A stretch of 64,000 nt of DNA, taken from the NCBI GenBank assembly GCA_017893485.1, contig CM030358.1, positions 256,802,477-256,866,476 on the forward strand, read 5' to 3'. A model generated the notes under the pieces. The model did no database searches. It was not told the DNA's origin and saw only the letters and a list, made by a program, of their open reading frames with translations. This DNA comes from Hemerocallis citrina (taxonomy: Eukaryota; Streptophyta; Magnoliopsida; Asparagales; Asphodelaceae). The stretch's first letter is position 1. Each line of letters begins with the position of its first letter. Positions 45,879 through 57,170 of this stretch are shown piece by piece. The position numbers and the translations under genes were made by a program.

Positions 45879-46514
45879 GAGCATCATTAGTCGTTTGCTA
45901 TTTTTTCCATTTTCTCATTTTATGAGAAATGAGCATCTGCAGTCGTTTGCTATTTTGCCATATTTTGGCAAAAACACTACAGCCGCTTCTCATATTTGAG
46001 AAACCAAATTGTCGAATATCAAATTATAGGGGACGTGCCCTATTTATTTATTTTTTTAATGGAATCAAACGAAACATGTTGTTTTGTCTGACCCTTTTTT
46101 TAATGATCAGACAGTACATGTTGTATCGTATGAACAAAAAAAACCCGTAAATCGTCAAACAGGACATGTTGTCCCGTTTGAAGCCAATTTTGGCTTGGAT
46201 GGGACAACAACATGTCCCGTGCAGCCCTTTGGTGAGTTTAGCCCATTTAATTATAGTTTCAATCTTAGGTTAGTGTATTAATTAGGTAGCTTAGTATATA
46301 TTATAATATTTAATTTTTTTAGTTAACCTATTTTAATAATTAATCATTAGTTAATTAACTGTAAAAAAAGAACGGAACAAGATGTTCCGTTCGACCTCCT
46401 TTTTTAATATTTCTTTCTCAAATTATAGCAAATGACGACTGCAAGAAATTGCAATTTTTGCTATATGCTATTTCGTCATATTCTCATATTTGAGAAATAC
46501 CATTGTGGATGCTC
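45879..46514. mobile_element. TIR element C with internal hairpin array
   Basis: The ends GAGCATCATTAGTCG and (inverted) GAGCATCCACAATGG share the outer GAGCATC. TAA flanks both sides (45876-45878 and 46515-46517). GAGCATCTGCAGTCGTTTGC (45931) repeats the left end internally, which may mean a nested or duplicated terminus. Palindromic motifs with inner bases GACA or AACA lie at about 46071, 46108, 46157, 46200 and 46371. The last has perfect 10-bp arms GAACGGAACA and TGTTCCGTTC. There is no transposase. Confidence 0.82.
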
Positions 46515-46603
46515 TAACTACTGATTTTTTGAGAAAACCAAGAGGATGAGGAGGGGGGAAAAATTCCAAACAAACGAACTAACTACATTGACTCTTCTTG
46601 CAG

Positions 46604-47846
46604 ACCCATTTGGTCTACTACATCCGGAGGAGGATCTCCTTTTAGCGAAATTTTTCCTTACTGACCCACTTTATAAAAATATTAACCAAACTGGCCCACT
46701 TTCAAAAATATTTACCCTACTTACCCAGTTTTGAACATGTCAGCATAAAACACTATTGGCAATAACGTCATATGTGACTTTGCTGCCGTTGTTCCCAGTA
46801 GCGGCACATGTAAAAAAAATCACTGTTGCCACTATTGAAAATAACGACATCAGTACATCTCGCATTCACTTAAGAGCAATCTGACTTGAGAAAAAAATTT
46901 GTAAGAGGAAACATCTTATAACTGATGCCACAATTCCCAATAACGACAACATTAAGCTGATGCCACTATTGGCAATCACGGTATCAGTATAATCCCCCAA
47001 AAAAAGTTTGGTAGAATTGAATTTTTTTTAAAAAGGCGAGCATCCTTCAATTCCACCCCCCCCCCCCCCCCCCCGCCCCTTTTTTTTGGATTATACTGAT
47101 GCCGCTACTGGCAATAGCGGCACCAGTATAATAATAAAAAGTTTGGTGGAATTGAATTCAAAAAAGAAAAAAAAAGGCGAGTATCCTTCAATTCCACAAA
47201 ACTTTTTTTTTATATTATACTGATGCCACTATTGGTAATAGCTGAATCAATATAATCAAAAATGAAGTTTGGTGGAATTGAATTTAAAAAAAAGGCGAGC
47301 ATCCTTCAATTCCACCAAATCTTTTTAATGTGATTATACTGATGTCGTTATTGGTAATAGCGGCATCAGCTTAATGTTGCTGTTATTGGGAATAACGATA
47401 TCAGTTATAAGATATTTTTACTTATAATTTTTTTCTCAAGTCAGAGAGCTTCTAAGTAAATGCGAGATGTATTGATGCCATTAATCCCAATAGTGGCAAT
47501 AATTTTTTTTACAGGTGCCACTATTGACAACAACGACATCAAAATAACACATGCCATTATTGCCAATAGCTTTTTATGTTGAAGTGTCCAAATTAGATCA
47601 GTTATGTAAATATTTTCGAAAGTGGATCAGTTTGATCAATATTTTCAAAAAGTGGGTCAGTATGGAAAAACTCCCTTTTAGCAAAGCAGATAGAAGTAGG
47701 AAGGAGACAGTACAATAATCAACTTAGTGCTTTTAACCTCTTCTCTGATGTCTTGGTAGACAATGACTTGGACATGATGGAGCTTGGCAGGTGTTTCCTT
47801 TTCTCTCTCTCTTTGCCTTTCCTTGAAGATCTCCTTACCACAGAAG
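46604..47846 (+). pseudogene. Unrecognised host exon split by a foldback element
   Basis: After an acceptor-like CTCTTCTTGCAG, the frame reads DPFGLLHPEEDLLLAK up to 46650. It resumes beyond the foldback element, using one copy of the flanking direct repeat, as QIEVGRRQYNNQLSAFNLFS then DVLVDNDLDMMELG, to a donor-like GGCAG|GTGTTT (47790) or GAAG|GTATGT (47846). Composition and the continuous frame across the insertion suggest genuine coding sequence. I do not recognise the protein. It may be a working gene elsewhere that is broken here, or a captured fragment. Confidence 0.4.
46651..47670. mobile_element. Foldback element with ~400-bp inverted arms
   Basis: The left arm from TTTTTCCTTACTGACCCAC and the right arm (reverse complement TTTTTCCATACTGACCCAC) can be followed, at about 80% by eye, for roughly 400 bp each. 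The centre carries three or more repeats of a unit with AGGCGAG(C/T)ATCCTTCAATTCCAC and TACTGATGCC(A/G)CTA-TGG-AATAG, plus a poly(C) run at 47057-47076. Near-identical 15-bp direct repeats CTCCTTTTAGCGAAA and CTCCCTTTTAGCAAAG flank it. No transposase is present. Long arms could give a double-stranded RNA. Confidence 0.82.
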
Positions 47847-48241
47847 GTATGTCAAGTAAATGAGGTTAGAGATTCCATAGGTGAGAGATAGCCTTCAGAT
47901 TAAGGAACAAAGATCATGGTGAAGATGGAGAAGTAACATTTCCATGTGCTTCAATAGAAATCTTGGACTATTTGTGAGAAATCCCCTCATTCATTGGCTC
48001 TTTTGTACACTACTTCTAACAGCTAGTGAACCAGCACTTTGTTGACCAGTTAAGCTAATCATCATGGAAACTTCGTTTGTAAGAAAGATCCATCTGATGA
48101 CCGGTTGCGTCGCTATTGATGCCACCTAGGAACCACAAATCACATACCTAAACAACATACCTACTTCAGCAGGAGACTGACAGAGGCCCAGTGCTGGAGA
48201 ATGAGTAATTTGGGAGTAGTTGTGATTGTTTTGGGAAATAT
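47847..48241. other. Unassigned stretch
   Basis: No convincing exon follows the 47846 donor before the copia LTR. The composition is more balanced than the neighbouring AT-rich DNA, so further gene remnants are possible. Confidence 0.35.
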
Positions 48242-48869
48242 TGTTGGATGTATGTCCTGCATGCTAGGTTTGAATAAAGTAAAGCGAGAAGAGGTTCACA
48301 GTGAAGATGGAGGCAAGAGCATGTTGTAGTTGCTGGCTGTTGAGGGGTGACAGTTAATTGCAATATATTACAGTTGATTGAAATTATATTGCAATTGACT
48401 AACTGCACTTTTGAGCAGTCGATTGACAACGGCGACGTAAACTATTGGGCCAAGTTCTTGGGAATCAGATTGAGTACATGTTTGTGCTCCAAGTTAGGTC
48501 GTACGACTCCTATCATGTGACTTTCTCTTTAGGGTATATCGGATGGTGAAGGATCAAGACTATAACCTAAGTTTTTTCTAGATCTCTATAAAAAAATGTA
48601 ATAGCCTCCATTGAGCGGTAGTACTTAATCTGAGAGTTTTCCATTATAAATAGCAGAGTATTTTATAGTGAGGCTTGAGAGATAGATATGTTTTTGGTGA
48701 GAGTATTATAACTCTTGTATCTTCTCTAGTTGAATAATATATCTGTTATTTCTCCCCTAAATTAGGTTCGTTTGGTGTGTGTTTGGTTTGTTTTACGTTG
48801 CTTGGTTGTTCATTGTGATTGGTTATCGCCTCTCGCTCTAAACACTCCGTTGGGCCTAATTCCCTAACA
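48242..48869 (+). repeat. 5' LTR of a copia element
   Basis: It starts TGTTGGATGTATGTCCTGC and ends TTCCCTAACA. It is related to the LTRs of the element at 21471 (shared start and end, and AGGTCGTACGACTCC-type motif). The primer site CTGGTATCAGAGCTCTGG follows at 48871. Confidence 0.8.
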
Positions 48870-51437
48870 ACTGGTATCAGAGCTCTGGCCATTCTTAACA
48901 AATATAGGAGAGACATTGCAAGAAAATGAGACATTCGTTGGGAGTTGGAGAAAACAATGAGATTTGTTATGATTGCAAGGCCAGTGGAGTAATGGAACAT
49001 TGCTGTGATCTATGACCACAACGAACACAAACATTGCAAAACAAGTGGAGGTTTTCAAATTTGCAGGGTTGCCATATCAGTGGATTGAGAATCTTCCAAA
49101 CTGATACATGTGTTTGGAGCCAGAGGTTGCCACAAGTCCTTAGTAGAGAAGTTGCTTCATCGAGCTTCACGACTTTATCTGGTTTTGAGACAACCCTCTC
49201 AAGGGCTTAACGGTCTCATAGAGAATGAGATTCTCTCTCAATGGACTCCACCTGCAACACTTCAACTTAACGGTGTAGCAGAAAGGAGAAATCAAACATT
49301 GTTAAGCATGACGGGATCCATGATATCCTTCACTGATCTTCCAATATCCTTTAGGGGATATGCTCTAAAGACCGCTACATACCTCCTCGAGAAGGTACCA
49401 ACAAAATCTGTATCTAATACTTTTTATAAGATATGGAGAGGGAAAAAAACCAACTCTTAAAAATGTTAAGATTTGGGGTTATCCTGCTTATATGAAGAAT
49501 GCAGATAAACTCAACGAGAGATCGAAAATTGTAAATTCGTAGGGTATCCTAAAGAAACTATATGATACTATTTCTACTTCCCAACATGACAAAAGTTGTT
49601 TGTTAGTAAGCATGTCACCTTCTTGGAAAATGAGTTAATCCAAGAAAGGGGTGGTGGGAGAAATATTGAACTTAGTGAAGTTCAAGATCCACAATCAGAC
49701 TCACAAAGAGTTGTGGAAAGTCCACAAAGTATTCCTGAACCAGTCATACCCCATAAAATTCCTGAAAATCCTCGAAAGTCTACAAGAATGTGAAACACAC
49801 CAAATAGATTGAATCTAGTCACTGAGAATGATACAGATAATTGTGAAATTGAGGATCCACAGACTTATTCGGAAGCAATCAAATATATTGATAGCAATAA
49901 ATGGCAAAGAAGCCATGAAATCTGAAGTGGACTCTATGCATTCCAACCAAGTATAGATTTTGGTGGAAGCACATAAAGGTATAATACCCATTGGGTGCAA
50001 ATGGTTCTTTAAGAGAAAGATCAGAGCTGATGGCAAGGTGGAGACCTATAAGGCCAGGATAGTGGCGAAATGTTTAGACAAACTCAATGTGTTGACTATG
50101 ATGAAACATTCTCTCCAGTAGTAATGCTCAAGTCCATTAGGATTTTACTAGCCATAGCTGCATATTACAACTATGAGATATGGCAGATGGATGTCAAAAT
50201 TGCTTTCTTAAATGACAATTTCGAGGAACAATTCTATATGACACAACCAGAAGGTTTTGTCTCTAGTGTAAGGAAAACCAAAATTTGCAAGTTACATAAA
50301 TCTATATATGGGTTAAAGCAAGCATCAGGGAGTTGAAATATCCATTTTGATGAGACAATTAAATTGTTTCATATTATCAAAAACATTGACGAAGCTTGTG
50401 TATTCAAGAAAGCCAATGAGAGTGCAGTTACCTTTTTGGTATCATATGTGGATGACATACTCTTCATTGGGAATGATATCCCGATGTTGCAATCGGTCAA
50501 GGCTTGGCTTTTCACAAATTTCTCCATATAGAACTTGAGAGAAGCATCATGTATTCTAGGAATAAGGAACTATATGGATAGGTCTAAAAGGATGCTTGGG
50601 TTATCACAGTTTAGGTACATAAATACAGTGTTAAAAAGGTTTAGCATGGAAAATAGAAAGAGAGGTTACTTACCAGTAAGACATGATGTACATCTTTCAC
50701 GCAGGATGTCTTCAAAGACACATTAACAGAGAAATATGATTAAAATCATCCCTTATGTATCGGCCATTGGGTCAATCATGTATGTTATGATATGTACTAC
50801 CTGATGTTGCATATGCTTTAGACATTGTATGCAGGTTTCAGTCAGACCCTGGAAAGGAACACTGGAGAGAGGTGAAGAACATTCTCAAGTACTTGAGAAG
50901 GATGAGAGATGTTTTTCTGATATAAGGTGAGCCTAACTTGAAATTGGAATGCCAGACCGATTCTAGTTTTCAGTTAGATCCGGGTGATAGTAAATCCATT
51001 GCGGGGTATGTGTTTACTCTAAATGGTGGTGCAGTAAGTTGGAAGAGTTCCAAGAAACAAACAGTAGCTGATTCAGTCACTGAAGCAGAGTATATTGCTG
51101 CAGCAAAGCTGCCAAAGAAGCGATCTAGATGAAGAAGTTCATCCATGAGTTGGGAGTGGTTCCAGAGGTAAATCAACTTATTCCTTTTTATTGTGACAAC
51201 ACTGGAGCTGTTGCTCAAGCTAAGGAACCCAGATGTCATCGAAGATCCAAGCACATCCTTCAACAATATCACATCATCGGGGAAATCATTGGGAGGGGTG
51301 ATGTTAGTACCGAACGAGTCGAAAAACAACACAGGAGATCCTTTCACTAAGGCAATGGGACATCAGCAGTTTGATCGTCACCTTAATAGCATGAGTGTTA
51401 ATTATATGGGTGATTGGCTTTAGTGCAAGTGAGAGAT
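48870..51437 (+). pseudogene. Degenerate copia interior: integrase, RT and RNase H remnants
   Basis: After a short gag-like remainder, 49110-49460 gives the integrase core end (LNGVAERRNQTL, then FRGYALKTATYLLEKVPTKS). The C-terminal integrase and linker (to 49793) follow. Reverse transcriptase (50040-50520) has DYDETFSPVV, EIWQMDVKIAFLN, SIYGLKQASG and the catalytic YVDD at 50445-50456. RNase H (50930-51300) has DSSFQLDPGDSKSIAGYVFT, TEAEYIAAA and YCDNTGAVAQA. Frameshifts and stops separate all pieces. Most of gag, the protease and the first half of integrase are missing. Confidence 0.88.
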
Positions 51438-53035
51438 TGTTAGGAATGTGCCATACAGTCAATCGCATGAGATGTAATTGGCAATTCTCTAGTAAATATT
51501 CTTGATTAATAAAGTTGTTTGAGGCATTTTATTCATCATATGCTGCTTATTCTTATTTATATAATTTATTTACTTTTATGATGAAGTCCATGGATTACTT
51601 AAATGTGTTTAGGGCCATGATGAGATTATACCAGTGAGACCTAAATATAATTAATCTAAAATGTTCCTAGTTGTATGATTACCAGATTGGACATCAGTAA
51701 TTCCGGTAAGACTAGTACACTCGTTATATGCTCTAATGTATAAGATGATTTATCACAATTATTTATGTAAAGACATTAATATAAGAGTGTAGGTGCTGAA
51801 CGGTTTAGTTTATTGAACTGACTCACTAAAAGAAATATTTAATGGATAGTCTAAATGAATGTCAATAGATAATTCCTTAGGTGATAGTAAGTACAAGTAA
51901 TCCAAAGACCTGAGATTGTCATAGTATTTTGTGTCTGTCAATTTTTGCTCTGGTTTATTTCTTAGTATGATTTTCTAAGACATGTGTAGGGTATTCTGGG
52001 CATAATGAGGTCTTCATGAAAGTGAGTGAGCAATCAATAAGGAATCGATCACTTCTATTAGAAGAAAAGAATGACCTATGTGATTCTATAAAGTGTTGAC
52101 CCGAAAAGTCTACAGCTGTAGCAAAATGAATTTTAGAACGGAGTTTCTAAGTATTCATTTGAGTCAATCACTAACGTATTAGATACATATGATTAAATGG
52201 TTAGGGTTTGACGTTAATCAGTACCCTAAGCTTTTTTGGGACATTGTATGATCGGAGGATTTAATTGTACGAGAATTAATAACTAAATGGTACAATTGAT
52301 TTCATTAATCAAACTCACATTATCTGGGTAGTCATGACACTTTGCTAGATGTCACTCATGATTTGTGGATAAATAATGAAGTTTAATATCTTCACTTCCA
52401 GCTTAGTGTGAGGCCCAATGGGTCACACGCAGTACAAGTCCTTTTCTTGGAAAATTCAATTTGAAATTTTATTTGATAAAATTCAGAATCGAATGATTAG
52501 ATATATGAAAATATATTAAATATGACAAATAGTTTTGCTAGCATAGAATGTCATATGGTTGACAATTTGTTTATATTAATTATGCACGGACAATGCGCGG
52601 CGTTGGTTGTCTACAAATGACAACCCCAACTCTCCAATTATAATATTAGAGATAATTAATGAAAATATTTTGTGAATATATTTTGATATGAAAAAGGATT
52701 ATATACCATATAAAGATATGGCCTCCAATCCCCAATAAATAGAGTTCTTTCTCTTAAAAAAAAGAAAGTAAGAGAATATTATGACTCATTCTCATACTAA
52801 TGAAAATAGAGCGAGCGAGAAAGGATTTAAGAAAGGTTTGGCATGGATCACCGCTGGAGAACGAACACTTGGACGTATCAGTACTGAAACCACTGCAAAA
52901 GAGTTCTTGGCATCGGTGAAAGGTACCAAAAACCTTTTATTTTGATCGAATTCGTTTTGATTCATAGTGATTCTGGCTATTGGGAAATTTTTGTATTGCA
53001 AGGTTATTTGAGCATTAGATCACTCCCGCTGCGTG
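51438..53035 (+). repeat. 3' LTR-like region of a copia element (end uncertain)
   Basis: The purine-rich CAAGTGAGAGAT is followed by TGTTAGGAATGTGCC. A long, AT-rich sequence follows, with features of long copia LTRs (GTTGACCCGAAAAGTCTAC, a CTCCCGCTGCGTGCGG end motif near 53026). It does not resemble the 5' LTR at 48242, so the element is chimeric or the 5' and 3' parts come from different insertions. A small degenerate Helitron-like segment (52563-52655, minus; TCTCTAATATTATAATTGG end and a GCGCATTG stretch) lies within it. Confidence 0.5.
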
Positions 53036-53089
53036 CGGTAGACGTCTAAATAAACCCTAGTTTTTCTCTTCAGCAATAGCTCAAAAATT

Positions 53090-53275
53090 CTATCCAACTC
53101 CACATTTCAACCTAATAGTTTTCTGGCCAAGGCATGACAACAAGTCTTTAAGGCTTCCTCTCTTATGTCTTTTGAGATCACCACTAGTCATGGGTATCTT
53201 TCTTGCGAACGTTAGACATCCTTCGGGAATATTATCGTCAAGAAGAGCATAACTCACATAGGCCTTGTCATTGTT
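53090..53275 (-). pseudogene. Unrecognised coding fragment truncated by a LINE
   Basis: On the minus strand an open frame reads NDKAYVSYALLDDNIPEGCL, TFARKIPMTSGDLKRHKRGS and LKDLLSCLGQKTIRLKCGVG, then a stop. Amino-acid composition looks like real protein. The frame begins at the LINE insertion site, and a few more in-frame codons (STTDVLN) can be read beyond the LINE (54918-54950). The protein family was not recognised. Confidence 0.4.
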
Positions 53276-54902
53276 TTTTTTTTGAAGGAAAAGGTGAAAT
53301 CTGGTCACCCTGTTTCATTAATAAGAAATTAACGATACAAACCCATAGAACTGGGCCAGATAGAAAATAAAACATACATGAAGCAACCCGACCCGTACAA
53401 ACAACAAATCCCTCCAACAACCCTGGAGGGTGGGCCGACAAACAAGCTCGATCCAACTACATTGTATGCACGTCAGTTTAGCTTCGTACACTGCCTCCAC
53501 GGCACGTGCACACCCACCTGAGACTAGTCTGGCAGGCTTTTATCACCTGTCGATCCCTGCCTTATCTTCGTAGGGGGACCCCATCTTTGGGCCCAAGCCC
53601 CACAGGCCGAATTACGGCACAAGCACAGCAACCGCACCCTCCCACCATCTCCACGCGCCAACATCTCCCACAGCCGCTACCAAAGAGATAGCTCACGAAT
53701 GTGCTTTCTTCGGCGATTTCTCACCAAACAACTATCTCGCTCACCCCACCAAGAGACCACGCTCCAAGGGAGAGCCGTGGAGAGGATACCGTTACCTTTC
53801 TCACGCTCTTGTTCTCAAAGGCGATTTCTCACTACACAGACTCATCTCGACTCTTACTCCCAAATCGAGGGAAGAGGCGACGCTGTAACGAAGCAGTGGC
53901 CTAAGCTAGAGGAAGCTCGATAGCCTGATAGTAGGTACTGTGAAGACTACCCGGCGACATCGTTAGACACCCCAAAAGTTGAACCAAGAGAGCGCACAAC
54001 ATAGAGGGACCCCATCTTCGGGCCCAAGCCCCACAATCGTGCAAACTTCACACGCCCTATCTCTAACAGCAAATCTTTCCCATTGCAGGTGTATCTGGGA
54101 CTCCCCACCGTGGGAGCTCACCACCTTCAAAGTCGGGAAGCAATATTAGGCGTGGGGGGGGGGGGAGGGGAGCACCTCGCCATCGCCCAGATCCGAGGCG
54201 ATCGCGACCAAAGGCGCAGGAGGATGCTCTGGCATGATGAAGACGTCGCTCCGCGACCTAAGGCGGCATGACCAACATCCACGATAGGCGCGCCGACAAA
54301 CTCTGTTGTCGAAGTGCGGCGGCGCACCGTTGGATGAACTCAGCGATCTGGGGAAGCACCGGGGGGGGAGGGGGAAAGGGGGAACACCAGTCCGTGGGGG
54401 CTCCCCATCGTGGGAGCTCTCCACCTGGCATCGTCGGTGAGCGCCATGGGGTGTGTCCGACCCTTCGACCGCTGGTCACCGCGAGGAGCTCGCCATCCGA
54501 GCCGAAGGTGGCTCCAACTCCCCACCGTGGGAGTCGCGACGAGATCTGCAGTCGCCATGGCTACCGAAGGGAGTCGGCGTACCGGAGTGCCGTCGCTCGA
54601 ACAGTTGGCACGATAGTTTTGATGGCGTTGGATGCGAACGCCCCCCGACCGGACAGGGGGCGCGAACACGGGGAGCGTCGAAAGGGGGGTGCGTCGAAAG
54701 GGGGCTCGTCGTCTCTATTGTCGTCGCCGCGAAGGGGAAGGGAGGGACATCGGGGGTCGGGGGGGGGGGGGGGGGGCTGCGCAGAGGGAGCCACCACCGC
54801 CCTTAGGGTTTAGGGTTTTTATTGAGGGCTTTTTTTCAGATCTAGTTTCTCTCTCTAGAGTTTTCTAGAGGGAGAAACTCTTTTTCAATCAAAAAACTTG
54901 TT
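53276..54902 (-). mobile_element. Internally rearranged L1-type LINE, minus strand
   Basis: Flanks GGCCTTGTCATTGTT (53261-53275) and GACCTTGTGATTGTT (54903-54917) match at 13 of 15, a LINE-style target duplication. A poly(T) run (minus-strand poly(A)) stands at the left end, after minus-strand AATGAAACAGGGTGACCAG, like the 3' end of plant L1 elements. The right end carries a 15-bp hairpin (GAGTTTCTCCCTCTAGA with TCTAGAGAGAGAAAC, 54845-54882) seen at L1-type 5' leaders. The 1.6-kb body lacks endonuclease and RT, so most of the two ORFs is deleted. The GC-rich interior repeats GGGACCCCATCTT(C/T)GGGCCC (53576 and 54006) and CTCCCCACCGTGGGAG (54100, 54400 variant, 54517). Confidence 0.65.
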
Positions 54903-54917
54903 GACCTTGTGATTGTT

Positions 54918-56094
54918 GAGGACATCGGTTGTTGAGTAATAACATCCTTATAGGAGCTTATGGTAGGAATGCTAGTAGAACAAGAAGAAGGATTAAAAGA
55001 TCATGGGAGAGAGTTTGGAAAGATGGGGAAGGAGACACTTGAGAGCTCATCTTTTCCTTTGTTCTGCTAATTATTTGAGAGAATGAGACATTGCATAGTT
55101 TGTAGTTTACAACAAGTTGTATATATTGGTACAAAATATAATGTTACAATAACTTTAATTTTTGAACTTTACGAGTAGTTTTTTATATTTTGATATATAA
55201 TCAAAATATTCAATTTTTTTGGGGGTTATCCAATTATTTAGCAATATCCATATTTATACAATATATTATGCTAAGAAAACTTTTGGTCAAAAAATTTTCT
55301 TCTTTTTTCTTTTTAAAACAAAATAAATGAGAGCAAACGTAGAAGACAACCTCCAACTCTCCTATCTTCATTTTCAAATAGAGGAATGAGAGCAGAAGGA
55401 GATCAAAATATGCTAAAATCAAAATTTTATTAATCACTTCTTTAAATACAGAGATTTCCTCTATTGAGCCTCGTCACTTTCTAACTGTCTCCTCTATCTT
55501 TCTTTTATGCCAAATATAGCACCCCCACTTCCCAAAAAATCTCACATCACAAGAAAATTTAAATCATCCGCTTTTTCTTATCTCTAAAAACTCAACATCT
55601 CTCCTGATTGATCAAGCTCTTATCTAACCCCACCTCTTTTTATACCAACTCTAGACTCATATTTTGAGGTGTGGGAGTTCGAACGAGAAGGGAGGGCACT
55701 GTTTTGCTGAGAAAGATGATTTCATTGAGGGAAATAAGATGTATGTGATTGAAGGGATCTAAGATGTATGTCAGATATTACTTTAAATTTTATTTCCATA
55801 ATCTTTTATTGAATTTTTACTAGAAAGGTTTGAGATTGACTTCTTATCAAAACATGTGTATTTTTACTCTAAATGCTAATTGAGCTCTAGTTAATAAGGA
55901 ACTTGACAATCTTGAGAACGAATTGGATCTAATAGACGAATTGATGCATATGTTTCTTCTTATAATATTTTCAGTTGTGGCGGAAGTATGATCGTGTATT
56001 CACCATGAAATAGTTTATGGTTGAAATGGTAGTGAAGAATGGCATAATTTTTTTTTGCAGGATACACCAAGCATTCATGAAAATGCCCCAATGA

Positions 56095-56096
<2 letters not shown>
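54918..56096. other. AT-rich stretch, no gene seen
   Basis: No coding frame, repeat or transposon end is supported. Confidence 0.45.

Positions 56097-56155
<59 letters not shown>
56097..56155. repeat. (TA)n microsatellite
   Basis: About 29 TA units abut the left inverted repeat of the next element. Confidence 0.97.
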
Positions 56156-56156
<1 letters not shown>

Positions 56157-56158
<2 letters not shown>

Positions 56159-56482
56159 GTTTGCAAACGCGTACAAACTGCCATCCTGGTCATCATATCG
56201 ATGATATGAACCGTTCGCAATGTTTAGAATGACCAATTTAGTCTAAATTTATGAAATCAAGTCATTTGAAATTCATTTGTACATCCATCATGTCATTATA
56301 AAAAATAACGATATTCAGCCATACAATTTTGTAACACTTCAGTCTTCAATGCATGGACAAACAAATTTTAAATAACTTAATTTTAAATATTTATATTAAT
56401 TTAGACGTGTAGATAAATGTGAACAGTTCAAATCACCGATACGATGGCCAAGATGGCCGTTTGCACGCGTTTGCAAATGGCT
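56157..56482. mobile_element. TIR element with ~60-bp inverted repeats
   Basis: CCGTTTGCAAACGCGTACAA and the following 40 bp (to 56216) are matched in inverted orientation by 56423-56482 at about 80%. The 200-bp interior is AT-rich. Microsatellites stand at both outer edges, and no target duplication can be read. Confidence 0.65.
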
Positions 56483-56512
56483 GGCGTTTGCAATGGAACA
56501 TATATATATACG

Positions 56513-56619
<107 letters not shown>

Positions 56620-56639
56620 TTGTTTATTAGTTTCGAAAA

Positions 56640-57170
56640 TGGTTTTGTATTGTTCTAATATTGTGTGAATATAAGTGTATGAATCCATGTTTATTGACCA
56701 TTGATTGTCCTCTAATTGTTTTGCTTCTAGAATTGGATCAATATGATATATGTATTCAAGGAAAGAATTTCACATCTATTGAATTATTATTCATTCATTC
56801 ATTTATTTATTTTTGATTGAGGATGTTGAAATTCTTATTTATTGTTATATAGAAATTATGAGAGTTAGGTATGTACAAGTTGGTTTACATATCCTTGGAT
56901 TGTAATATTCTTTGTAATATTTATTATTTTGGTTATCTTGCAGGTTCATTTAAGTCTATCTACGATATATCTTCTTGTTTAAAGTTTGAGTCATAGATTT
57001 TTTAAGGAGGTGTTACAAGCACTGAAATGTTACAATATTGTATTGTTCCAATATTGTTTGAATGTAAGTGTATTCGTGTTTATTGAGTAAAGATTGTCCT
57101 CTAATTGTTTTCGTTCTACAAATAGATTCATATGATGTATGTACCCAAGGAAAGAGTTTCATGTTAAAAG
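56640..57170. repeat. Direct duplication of ~140 bp
   Basis: The segment TTGTATTGTTC(T/C)AATATTG to AAGGAAAGA(A/G)TTTCA occurs at about 56646-56772 and 57040-57160, diverged by a few substitutions, with about 270 bp between. Confidence 0.75.

Noticed and set aside
54268..54813. GC-rich plus-strand open frame of 181 codons as a gene
   Set aside because: It overlaps several frames on both strands in the GC-rich LINE leader, has no recognisable domain and no intron signals.
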